Assembly (NCBI GenBank): GCA_017521605.1
Contig: JAFXCD010000021.1
Coordinates: 1 to 64,000, forward strand
Source: Lachnospiraceae bacterium
GTDB taxonomy: Bacteria; Bacillota; Clostridia; Lachnospirales; Lachnospiraceae
Direction of reading: 5' to 3'
Length of the DNA: 64,000 nt
Shown: piece by piece, positions 33,738 to 40,206 of the stretch
How positions within the stretch are numbered: position 1 is the first letter of the stretch
Layout: each line of letters starts with the position of its first letter
Position numbers and translations under genes: made by a program
The notes under the pieces: generated by a model
The model's database searches: none
The model's input: only the letters and a program-made list of their open reading frames with translations
What the model was told of the DNA's origin: nothing

Positions 33738-34994
33738 ATGTTGGTTAATAAGAAAAAAGACATGACTCCTTTTGATATGAGGCGCTCGCCAATGAAGCAG
33801 AAATGGTATTTAATGCCTCTTTTGTGGGGAGGGTCCTGGCTAATGACCAGAAGGTTTGGATTAAAGATTCGTAAAGTAAATATGAAGGATTTTAAGCCCC
33901 CTTATTTAGTATTGTCCACCCATCAGGGTTTTTCGGATTATTATATAGCACCGCTGGCATTGTTTCCTCATAGGGCCGGTTATGTGTCAGATATGGAAGG
34001 CTTTGCAGCTTTTGGAGAATGGTTGTACCGGGCTATAGGATGTATTGGTAAGAGACGTTATGTTTCCGACATTTCAGTGGTAAAAAATATAAAGGAAGCG
34101 CTGGATAAGAAACAAAGTGTGGTGATTTTTCCGGAATCGAGACATTCCAATGTGGGGACTACTGCGTATCTACCTGAAAATCTTGGAAAGCTGGTTAAAA
34201 GTATGAAGGTCCCATTGGTAATGTTATCTGTTCATGGAAGCTATCTGGCTAATCCATTCTGGGATGAGGAACATACCCGCAGGACTTCTATGGAGGCCAC
34301 ATTGGAAGGGGTATATACCTTGGATGAAGTGCTGAGAGTGTCAGCAGGAGAAATCCAGCAAACCATTGAAGAGAAGCTACAGTATGATGAATACCGATGG
34401 CAAAAGGAACAGCAGCTGCATATTAGGGAAAGGAATCGGGCGGAAGGCTTACATAAGGCATTATATCAATGTATGGCATGTAAAAGTGAAAATCATATGA
34501 CAAGTAAGGGCAGTCAACTATCATGTAAAAAATGTGGTATGCAGTGGCAGATGACAAGCTTGGGTACATTGGTAACAGAGCAGGTTGCGATGAATGATGA
34601 GAAAAGTGAGAAGAAAGAAATACATATTCCGGACTGGTATGAGTGGCAAAGAAAGGAAGTTATCGCAAGGATAGAGGAGGGAGATTATAAGGCTATTTAT
34701 ACTGTATATGTAGAAGCTCTTCCCAATGCAAAAGGCTTTATTCCTTTGGGAGAAGGAATACTGATTCATAAACCGGAAGGCTTTTATTTAGAGATGGGAG
34801 AGGAAAAACTTTTTTTTGACCATGCTTCCAGAGAATCCGTACAAACAGAGTATAATTACAGAAAGAAAGGAATGGCAATTGTATTGTCTACCAGAGATTG
34901 CTGTTACTATATTTACTCCGCGGATGTGGAATTCCAACCCACAAAATTACAGTTTGTTGGGGAGTATTTTTACAAAAACAATAAAAAAATTTAA
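33738..34994 (+). CDS. PlsC-like lysophospholipid acyltransferase with zinc ribbon
   Basis: A 418-residue protein whose first 240 residues are a PlsC-type acyltransferase domain. The catalytic His62-x4-Asp67 lies in STHQGFSDYY, and the motif FPESRHSNVGTT follows. Such enzymes acylate lysophosphatidic acid or related acceptors at the membrane. Unusually, residues about 250-275 form a four-cysteine zinc ribbon (CMAC and CKKC), followed by a C-terminal domain of about 140 residues that looks beta-rich. GAGGGGAG lies nine bases before the ATG. The additional domains suggest a regulated or alternative function; the acceptor is unknown. Confidence 0.82.
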   Translation: MLVNKKKDMTPFDMRRSPMKQKWYLMPLLWGGSWLMTRRFGLKIRKVNMKDFKPPYLVLSTHQGFSDYYIAPLALFPHRAGYVSDMEGFAAFGEWLYRAIGCIGKRRYVSDISVVKNIKEALDKKQSVVIFPESRHSNVGTTAYLPENLGKLVKSMKVPLVMLSVHGSYLANPFWDEEHTRRTSMEATLEGVYTLDEVLRVSAGEIQQTIEEKLQYDEYRWQKEQQLHIRERNRAEGLHKALYQCMACKSENHMTSKGSQLSCKKCGMQWQMTSLGTLVTEQVAMNDEKSEKKEIHIPDWYEWQRKEVIARIEEGDYKAIYTVYVEALPNAKGFIPLGEGILIHKPEGFYLEMGEEKLFFDHASRESVQTEYNYRKKGMAIVLSTRDCCYYIYSADVEFQPTKLQFVGEYFYKNNKKI

Positions 34995-35002
34995 AATACC
35001 CC

Positions 35003-35031
35003 TTGACATATTATCATTTTGATAATATGAT
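35003..35031 (+). promoter_or_regulatory. Promoter of the NAD salvage operon
   Basis: Perfect TTGACA (35003-35008), 17-bp spacer, TATGAT (35026-35031). The whole spacer is occupied by a palindromic operator, so binding there would exclude RNA polymerase. Confidence 0.85.
35008..35028. promoter_or_regulatory. Operator 1 of the NAD operon (probable NrtR site)
   Basis: A perfect palindrome: ATATTATCA (35008-35016), TTT, TGATAATAT (35020-35028). It fills the space between -35 and -10. NrtR-family Nudix regulators bind palindromes of about this length upstream of NAD genes, and an NrtR homologue is the last gene of the operon. The assignment is inferred from context. Confidence 0.72.
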
Positions 35032-35045
35032 AGCAACAAGAAGAG

Positions 35046-35066
35046 ATATTATTAAAATGATAATAT
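35046..35066. promoter_or_regulatory. Operator 2 of the NAD operon (probable NrtR site)
   Basis: ATATTATTA (35046-35054), AAA, TGATAATAT (35058-35066) matches operator 1 at 17 of 21 positions, with differences at the centre. It lies downstream of the expected transcription start, centred 38 bp from operator 1. Paired sites suggest cooperative or looped repression. Confidence 0.68.
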
Positions 35067-35095
35067 CAAAAGAACATAAACGGAGGTATAAGATT

Positions 35096-35596
35096 ATGAA
35101 GAAAACTTTAATCGTAGTGGATATGCAAAAGGATTTTATCGATGGAGCATTAGGAACCAAGGAAGCAGTAGCCATTGTAGAGAATGTAAAGAAAAAGATT
35201 GCAGAATATCAGGCTAATGGGAATGAGATTATTTTTACAAGAGATACCCATCAGGCAAATTATCTTCAGACCAATGAAGGAAAGCATTTGCCGGTAGAAC
35301 ATTGTATCGAGGGTACAGAAGGATGGCAGATTTATGAAGGTCTGGAGGTGCCCGGTGCAATTTACATTAATAAGCCCAATTTCGGATATGTGGGTTGGGC
35401 GGAGTATCAGTTAGAAGAAGTAGAAATGGTTGGTTTGTGTACAGATATTTGTGTTGTATCTAACGCACTGATTTTAAAGGCTGCCTTCCCGGAGATTAAG
35501 GTGACTGTGGATGCAAGCTGTTGTGCCGGTGTGACTCCGGAAAGTCATGAAGCTGCACTTACTACCATGAAGATGTGTCAGGTAGAAGTGATTTAG
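35096..35596 (+). CDS. pncA: Nicotinamidase
   Basis: Hydrolyses nicotinamide to nicotinate and ammonia in NAD salvage. The start is ATG at 35096 behind CGGAGGT; in-frame starts back to 35003 lie in the promoter. The 166-residue cysteine hydrolase shows the triad Asp9 (VVDMQKDF), Lys93 (NKPNFGY) and Cys119 (GLCTDICV), and the metal ligands Asp50, His52 (TRDTH) and His69 (PVEHC), a pattern specific to nicotinamidases. It is the first gene of an operon that also has a nicotinamide phosphoribosyltransferase, which uses the same substrate directly. Confidence 0.92.
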   Translation: MKKTLIVVDMQKDFIDGALGTKEAVAIVENVKKKIAEYQANGNEIIFTRDTHQANYLQTNEGKHLPVEHCIEGTEGWQIYEGLEVPGAIYINKPNFGYVGWAEYQLEEVEMVGLCTDICVVSNALILKAAFPEIKVTVDASCCAGVTPESHEAALTTMKMCQVEVI

Positions 35597-35634
35597 TCTG
35601 AATATGGATTGTAAAGGGTTGGAGGTGGAGAAGT

Positions 35635-36423
35635 ATGATTAAGATAAAGGATAAGCAGGTGGATTTGAATTATTTCCCGGATGGAACCTTTCTGATTAAG
35701 GAAAAGGTTCCGAAGGAGCCGGTAACCATTACCTGGTTGTTTGAGAAGAATCAGGAATTGGTGGCACTGTATTTTTTGGTAAAGCATTTGCGGGCAAAAG
35801 GAATTAAAAAAATAGATTTAAAGATGCCCTATATCCCCAATGCCCGACAAGACCGTGTAAAGGCAGAAGAGGATGTGTTTACTCTTAAGTACTTTGCAGA
35901 GCTGATAAACAGTTTGAAGTTTAACAAGGTGACAGTACTGGATCCTCACTCTTATGTGAGTGAAGCACTGTTTGAGCATATTGATATACAGACTCCGAAG
36001 AAGTATGTAGAGAAGGTGATTCAAAGAATCGGCAGAGATAAGCTAATGCTCTTTTTCCCGGACGAGGGTGCCATGAAACGGTACAGCAATATGTTTAACC
36101 TGCCATATACCTTTGGTATCAAGAAACGAGACTGGAGTACCGGTCAAATAAAGGGACTGGATGTTACCGGTCAGACGGAAGAACTGGCAGGAAGCGTGGT
36201 GCTGATTGTGGATGATATTTGTAGTAAGGGTGGTACCTTTTATCATAGTGCCAAAGCGTTAAAGGAGCTGGGAGCAAAGGATGTCTATCTGTATGTGTCC
36301 CACTGTGAAAACAGCATTTTTGAAGGGGAATTGTTAAAGAGTGATTTGGTGACAAAGGTATATACTACCAATAGTATTTTTACCGGAGTGCATAATAGGG
36401 TGGAGGTATTTGATTATGAATAG
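35635..36423 (+). CDS. prs: Ribose-phosphate pyrophosphokinase-like (PRPP synthetase), short form
   Basis: Makes PRPP from ribose-5-phosphate and ATP, the co-substrate of the phosphoribosyltransferase encoded next. At 262 residues it is shorter than housekeeping PRPP synthetases (about 315). It keeps the DG-F segment near the start (NYFPDGTFLIK), the MPYIPNARQDR region, the DPHS loop, and the PRPP-binding VLIVDDICSKGGTF. A gene pair of this short Prs with NAMPT is known from many phages and some bacteria. Its stop overlaps the next gene's start (ATGAATAG), indicating coupled translation. Confidence 0.88.
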   Translation: MIKIKDKQVDLNYFPDGTFLIKEKVPKEPVTITWLFEKNQELVALYFLVKHLRAKGIKKIDLKMPYIPNARQDRVKAEEDVFTLKYFAELINSLKFNKVTVLDPHSYVSEALFEHIDIQTPKKYVEKVIQRIGRDKLMLFFPDEGAMKRYSNMFNLPYTFGIKKRDWSTGQIKGLDVTGQTEELAGSVVLIVDDICSKGGTFYHSAKALKELGAKDVYLYVSHCENSIFEGELLKSDLVTKVYTTNSIFTGVHNRVEVFDYE

Positions 36424-37879
36424 AATGAATCCCATGTTGTTGATTGATTTTTATAAGGCTGTACACGCAGAGATGTTACCTAAGGGTATAAGTAAGTCCG
36501 TGTCTTATTTCACTCCCAGAATGAGTCGTGTAGAGCGCTGGGATAAGGTGGTTATGTTTGGGTTACAGGGCTTTATTAAGACCTACTTAATTGAATACTT
36601 TAATGAGGAGTTTTTTGGAAAGCCCTTTGAAGAGGTAATTGGTGAATATAAGCGTGTAATGGATGCTGCACTGGGAGCAGAAGCTTACAAAATCGAAAAG
36701 ATAGAAAAGCTACACAAATTGGGCTATTTACCCATTGAAATCCTGGCATTGCCGGAAGGAACCTTAGTGCCCATGCATGTGCCTATGTTTGGTATTACTA
36801 ATACTCATCCGGAGTTTGCATGGTTGCCTCAGTCCTTAGAAAGTTTGATTTCCGCAGAAAGCTGGCATCCCATGATTGCGGCAACGGTTGGTTATACCTA
36901 CCGTCAGATTGTAAATGCATATTATGACAAAACCTGTGAGGACAGTGTACCTCGTGCAAGAGCCTTGGGGGCTTTTGATTTTCGAGGAGAGGAGTGTACG
37001 GATTCTGCCATTAAGGCCGGAGCAGGCTGGTGCTTATCCTTCTTAAATACTGCTACAGTACCTACCATACCTTATTTGGAGCAGATGTATGCTTGTGACT
37101 GTACCAAGGAGCCGGTAGCCTTTGGAAGTCCCAGTACAGAACATTCAGTAATGTGTAGTAACTATGCTATGGATGGGGATGAGGAAACCTTACTTAGGAG
37201 ACTTCTTACAGAGATTTATCCCAATACCAGCTTCAGTGCGGTACTGGATTCCTATGACTACTGGAATGTGATTGATAATATTCTGCCACGGTTAAAAAAG
37301 GAGATTATGGCACATAATGGTTGTATGCTTATGCGTGGTGATTCCGGTGAATGTGTAGAGGTGGTAACCCAGACAGTATTTAAGCTTTGGGACCAGTTTG
37401 GCGGGACTGTAAACAGCAAGGGCTATAAGGTGCTGGATCCTCATGTGAAAGCTATTTATGGAGATTCCATTACCATACAAAGATGTGAAGAGATTTACCG
37501 TATTCTGGAGGAAAATGGTTTTGCCTGCTCTAATGTGGCATTGGGTGTTGGTTCCTTCTCTATGCAGTGTATTGAGGAGGATGGTATTTTGAAGCCCTTT
37601 ACCAGAGATACCTTCAGTTCTTGTATTAAGGCTACTTATTGTGAGATTGAGGATAAACCTTATCCAATTTTCAAAAATCCCAAGGATGGTGGCTTCAAGA
37701 AGTCTCAGAAGGGCTGTTGTGTAGTATATAAGGATTTAAGCTTCAAGGATGGTTTCACCTGGGAGGAAGCTTGTGCTAATGAAGAAAATCAGTTAATACC
37801 GGTATTTAAAGATGGTAAGCTGCTGGTGGAGCAGAATTTGCAACAGGTACGTGCAAAGTTGCATAATGGTAATTTCTAA
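36416..37879 (+). CDS. nadV: Nicotinamide phosphoribosyltransferase (NAMPT/NadV)
   Basis: Converts nicotinamide and PRPP into NMN, bypassing nicotinate. The start is ATG at 36416 with TGGAGG at 36401-36406. The 487-residue protein follows the NAMPT order of motifs: LALPEGTLVPMHVPMFGI, SAESWHPMIAATV, DFRGEECTDSAIKAG, the active-site His243 in PSTEHSV, Asp278 in LDSYDYWN, and Arg307/Asp309 in LMRGDSGE, then NSKGYKVL. These match NAMPT rather than nicotinate phosphoribosyltransferase. Its 3' end is part of a perfect 123-bp tandem duplication. The product NMN needs an adenylyltransferase that is not in this operon. Confidence 0.94.
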   Translation: MNRMNPMLLIDFYKAVHAEMLPKGISKSVSYFTPRMSRVERWDKVVMFGLQGFIKTYLIEYFNEEFFGKPFEEVIGEYKRVMDAALGAEAYKIEKIEKLHKLGYLPIEILALPEGTLVPMHVPMFGITNTHPEFAWLPQSLESLISAESWHPMIAATVGYTYRQIVNAYYDKTCEDSVPRARALGAFDFRGEECTDSAIKAGAGWCLSFLNTATVPTIPYLEQMYACDCTKEPVAFGSPSTEHSVMCSNYAMDGDEETLLRRLLTEIYPNTSFSAVLDSYDYWNVIDNILPRLKKEIMAHNGCMLMRGDSGECVEVVTQTVFKLWDQFGGTVNSKGYKVLDPHVKAIYGDSITIQRCEEIYRILEENGFACSNVALGVGSFSMQCIEEDGILKPFTRDTFSSCIKATYCEIEDKPYPIFKNPKDGGFKKSQKGCCVVYKDLSFKDGFTWEEACANEENQLIPVFKDGKLLVEQNLQQVRAKLHNGNF

Positions 37880-38052
37880 GTAATAGGAAAAGAGGTAGAG
37901 AATATGTATCAGTTTAATGCGAAGGAAATTAAAGATGGTAAGCTGCTGGTGGAGCAGAATTTGCAACAGGTACGTGCAAAGTTGCATAATGGTAATTTCT
38001 AAGTAATAGGAAAAGAGGTAGAGAATATGTATCAGTTTAATGCGAAGGAAAT
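37807..38052 (+). repeat. Perfect 123-bp tandem duplication across the nadV/nadE junction
   Basis: Bases 37807-37929 are repeated exactly at 37930-38052 (one further matching base at the edge). The unit contains the last 24 codons of nadV, the intergenic ribosome binding site and the first nine codons of nadE. The period is 41 codons exactly. The perfect identity suggests a recent event or an assembly duplication. Both full genes stay intact because copy 1 supplies the nadV end and copy 2 the nadE start. Confidence 0.97.
37904..38002 (+). pseudogene. 32-codon chimeric mini-ORF created by the duplication
   Basis: Starting at the duplicated nadE ATG, the frame reads MYQFNAKEI (the NadE N-terminus) and then continues in the nadV frame to its normal end KLHNGNF. 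It has the same ribosome binding site as nadE and stops 24 bases before the true nadE start. It is a by-product of the repeat rather than a real gene, but ribosomes would translate it and this could couple to nadE. Confidence 0.75.
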
Positions 38053-38755
38053 AACAGAAAGGTGTGTACAATGGATTCGGGACTGGTTTGAGGAAAACGG
38101 TAAGGGCTGTAATGCGGTACTTGGTGTATCCGGTGGCAAGGACAGTTCTATTGTAGCGGCCCTTTGTGTGGAGGCGCTTGGTAAGGATAGAGTTATCGGT
38201 GTGCTTATGCCCTGTGGTGTACAGGCAGACATTAATATGGCTCGTAAGCTGGTAGACCACCTTGGAATCAAGAGCTATGTCATCAATATTGAGAGTGCCA
38301 TGAAGGGTATTTTGGGAGAAATGAAGGATATCGAAGTATCCAACCAGACTATTATTAACCTGCCACCCAGACTCCGTATGGCAGCAGTGTATGCAGTAAG
38401 CCAGAGTATGAATGGTCGTGTGGCAAATACCTGCAACCTGTCTGAGGATTGGGTAGGGTATTCTACCAGATATGGTGACAGTGTGGGAGATTTCAGCCCC
38501 TTGTCCAGACTGACCGTAACAGAAGTAAAAGAGATGGGCAGAGTGTTGGGGCTGCCTAAGGATTTGGTTGAGAAGGTGCCAATCGATGGCCTCAGTGGCA
38601 AGACTGATGAGGATAATCTGGGCTTTACCTATGAAATGCTGGATAAGTATATCCGTGAAGGCATTTGTGAGGATCCGGTAAAGAAAGCACTTATTGACGA
38701 TAAACACAAGAAGAATCTGTTTAAGCTGGAGCTGATGCCCTGTTTTGAACCTTAA
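38027..38755 (+). CDS. nadE: NH3-dependent NAD synthetase
   Basis: Amidates nicotinate adenine dinucleotide to NAD with ATP and ammonia. The 242-residue protein lacks the glutaminase domain, hence the ammonia-dependent type. The ATP-pyrophosphatase P-loop SGGKDSS is at 35-41; the LPPRLRMAAVYAVSQ and NTCNLSEDWVGYSTRYGDSVGDFSPL segments and GLSGKTDEDNLGF are diagnostic. The true start is in the second copy of the tandem repeat, behind AAAAGAGG. It serves the nicotinate branch opened by PncA. Confidence 0.95.
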   Translation: MYQFNAKEITERCVQWIRDWFEENGKGCNAVLGVSGGKDSSIVAALCVEALGKDRVIGVLMPCGVQADINMARKLVDHLGIKSYVINIESAMKGILGEMKDIEVSNQTIINLPPRLRMAAVYAVSQSMNGRVANTCNLSEDWVGYSTRYGDSVGDFSPLSRLTVTEVKEMGRVLGLPKDLVEKVPIDGLSGKTDEDNLGFTYEMLDKYIREGICEDPVKKALIDDKHKKNLFKLELMPCFEP

Positions 38756-38766
38756 GAGGAATGATT

Positions 38767-39669
38767 ATGAGTTTATATAAAATGAGTGATGAGGAGAAGG
38801 CCTATTTGGCAGGCTATGATATCACAAAATTTGAACGTCCTTCCGTGGCAACGGATATTGCTATTTTTTCTATTATGGAGAAGGGGGAGCAGGAGAATTA
38901 CCGTAAGCTCCCCGAGAAGGCACTAAAGCTATTGCTAATTAAACGAGCTACTTACCCATATAAGGATAGGTGGGCACTGCCGGGCGGTTTTTGCAGACCG
39001 GACGAGGATATGCAGGAAACGGCCATGCGGGAGCTTTATGAGGAAACGGGTGTGAAAGCCGCATATCTGCAGCTGGCAGGTACTTTCGGAGAAGTGGGCA
39101 GAGATCCAAGAGGGTGGATTATTTCCAATACTTTTTTATCCCTGGTGGATGGCGAAGCTTGCAAGCCCAGGGGAGGTTCGGATGCCTGGGAAGCCAAGTG
39201 GTTTTCGGTAAAGCTTCATACAAAAGAAGTAAAGCGGGAGCAGGGTAAGGAGGCAGTGGAGTTGGTCACAGAGTATGAAATTACGCTTACTCATGAGGAG
39301 AGTGATGTTTGCCTAAGTGCTGTTGTGAGGGAATATAAGCAGTTTGCAAATTATCATGAAAAGGTACGTTATGAGCTTGTTGATAGCGAAGGTCTGGCAT
39401 TTGATCATGCCAAGATCATATTGCAAACTCTGCTGTTTTTGCGTAGAAATGTAGATAATGACTGGAAAGTGGCATTTGATTTGTTGCCGGAAATTTTTAC
39501 GTTGACTCAGCTTCAGAATGCTTTTGAATTGGTATTGGATGAGAAGCTTCTTACAGCCAATTTTCGCAGAAAGGTAAATGATTTGGTGACAGAAACGGAG
39601 CAGATTCTGGAAGGAAACGGCCATAGACCGGCTAAGCTGTTTAAGAGAAATGTGGAAGCGTTTGCATGA
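38767..39669 (+). CDS. nrtR: NrtR-type Nudix transcriptional regulator
   Basis: Probable autoregulatory repressor of the NAD operon. The 300-residue protein has an N-terminal Nudix domain and a C-terminal winged-helix region (FDLLPEIFTLTQLQNAFELV with NFRRKV, and a terminal HRPAKLF), which is the NrtR arrangement in which ADP-ribose or related NAD metabolites control DNA binding. The Nudix box is complete: Gly74, Glu80, Arg88-Glu89, Glu92-Glu93, so hydrolase activity is possible. ATG at 38767 follows AGAGGA by six bases; an ATG at 38761 abuts it. Candidate operators are at 35008 and 35046. Confidence 0.86.
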   Translation: MSLYKMSDEEKAYLAGYDITKFERPSVATDIAIFSIMEKGEQENYRKLPEKALKLLLIKRATYPYKDRWALPGGFCRPDEDMQETAMRELYEETGVKAAYLQLAGTFGEVGRDPRGWIISNTFLSLVDGEACKPRGGSDAWEAKWFSVKLHTKEVKREQGKEAVELVTEYEITLTHEESDVCLSAVVREYKQFANYHEKVRYELVDSEGLAFDHAKIILQTLLFLRRNVDNDWKVAFDLLPEIFTLTQLQNAFELVLDEKLLTANFRRKVNDLVTETEQILEGNGHRPAKLFKRNVEAFA

Positions 39670-39670
39670 A

Positions 39671-39795
39671 GCCATGCGCAGATGAATCGAATTGACTGAT
39701 GGGAGCTTGCTCACAGGCAGGCATATTCGAGTTCATCTGCATACGGCGAACGCCGCGACAACGAGCAAGCTTGCTTGCGAGTCTGTCGGCATGGC
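39671..39795. repeat. Cloverleaf-like structured element between convergent genes
   Basis: An outer stem GCCATGC (39671-39677) / GCATGGC (39789-39795) encloses three hairpins. Hairpin one is GCAGATGAATCGAAT (39678-39692) with ATTCGAGTTCATCTGC (39725-39740, one bulged G). Hairpin two is CGGCG-AA-CGCCG (39744-39755). Hairpin three is CGACA (39756-39760) with TGTCG (39784-39788) and an inner GCAAGC-TT-GCTTGC. The parts abut almost exactly, forming a four-way junction. It lies between nrtR (plus) and the ABM gene (minus). It may be a termination region or a dispersed structured repeat. Confidence 0.75.
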
Positions 39796-39820
39796 CAATG
39801 GTCGTGAAAGCTGAAGGTTA

Positions 39821-40147
39821 CTAATCTTTAATATATTCTTTATCTCCGTTTGGCAGTTTATCCGAAATGTATCGTTCAACCTTCATGTGCAAATCATATT
39901 TCTCACGTAATGCTATTATTTTCTTCATCATTGGTGTATGGTGATGAATGTCAATAGCTTTCTGATTTTCCCAACTATCAACTAGAAGTACCGTTTCAGT
40001 ATCTTGCATAGGGAAAAAGTATTCATAACGAATATTCCCCTCTTCTTTCCTGATTTCATCAACAATTCCGCTCGAAATCATTTCCTCAGCAAATTTTCTT
40101 GCATTTCCTTCTTTGCCTGTATAATAAATATTTAGTGTTATTGACAT
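39821..40147 (-). CDS. ABM-domain (antibiotic biosynthesis monooxygenase-like) protein
   Basis: A 108-residue cytoplasmic protein with the dimeric ferredoxin-like ABM fold. Recognisable parts are the N-terminal strand ITLNIYYTGKEG, RYEYFFPMQDTETVLLVDSW and the histidine-rich IDIHHHTPMM. Related proteins include quinol monooxygenases such as YgiN and haem-degrading enzymes; the substrate here is unknown. GGAG lies about nine bases before the ATG on the minus strand. It is downstream of aroA on the same strand, 59 bases from it, so the two may be co-transcribed from the strong aroA promoter. Confidence 0.85.
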   Translation of the reverse strand: MSITLNIYYTGKEGNARKFAEEMISSGIVDEIRKEEGNIRYEYFFPMQDTETVLLVDSWENQKAIDIHHHTPMMKKIIALREKYDLHMKVERYISDKLPNGDKEYIKD

Positions 40148-40206
40148 TCTTTATTTCTCCGCTAATTTCAAATCTTTCTCTCTGTTCGCCATGCCAACAG
40201 GTTCAA

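Noticed and set aside
37807-38052. CRISPR-like repeat
   Set aside because: Only two copies, directly adjacent with no spacers, and made of coding sequence from neighbouring genes.
37793-38707. 304-codon minus-strand frame with an internal peptide repeat
   Set aside because: The peptide repeat only reflects the 123-bp DNA duplication, whose length is a multiple of three. It is antisense to nadV and nadE and has no coding features.
35096-39669. Anti-phage or phage NAD-depletion/reconstitution system
   Set aside because: No NMN adenylyltransferase, ADP-ribose-pyrophosphate enzyme, NADase or phage gene is present, and the NadE/NrtR context fits ordinary NAD homeostasis. The phage-like Prs-NAMPT pair is kept only as an evolutionary note.
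39671-39795. tRNA or tmRNA gene
   Set aside because: Although the fold is cloverleaf-like, arm lengths are wrong, there is no TTCGA-containing T-arm of the right size or anticodon arm, and no CCA end.
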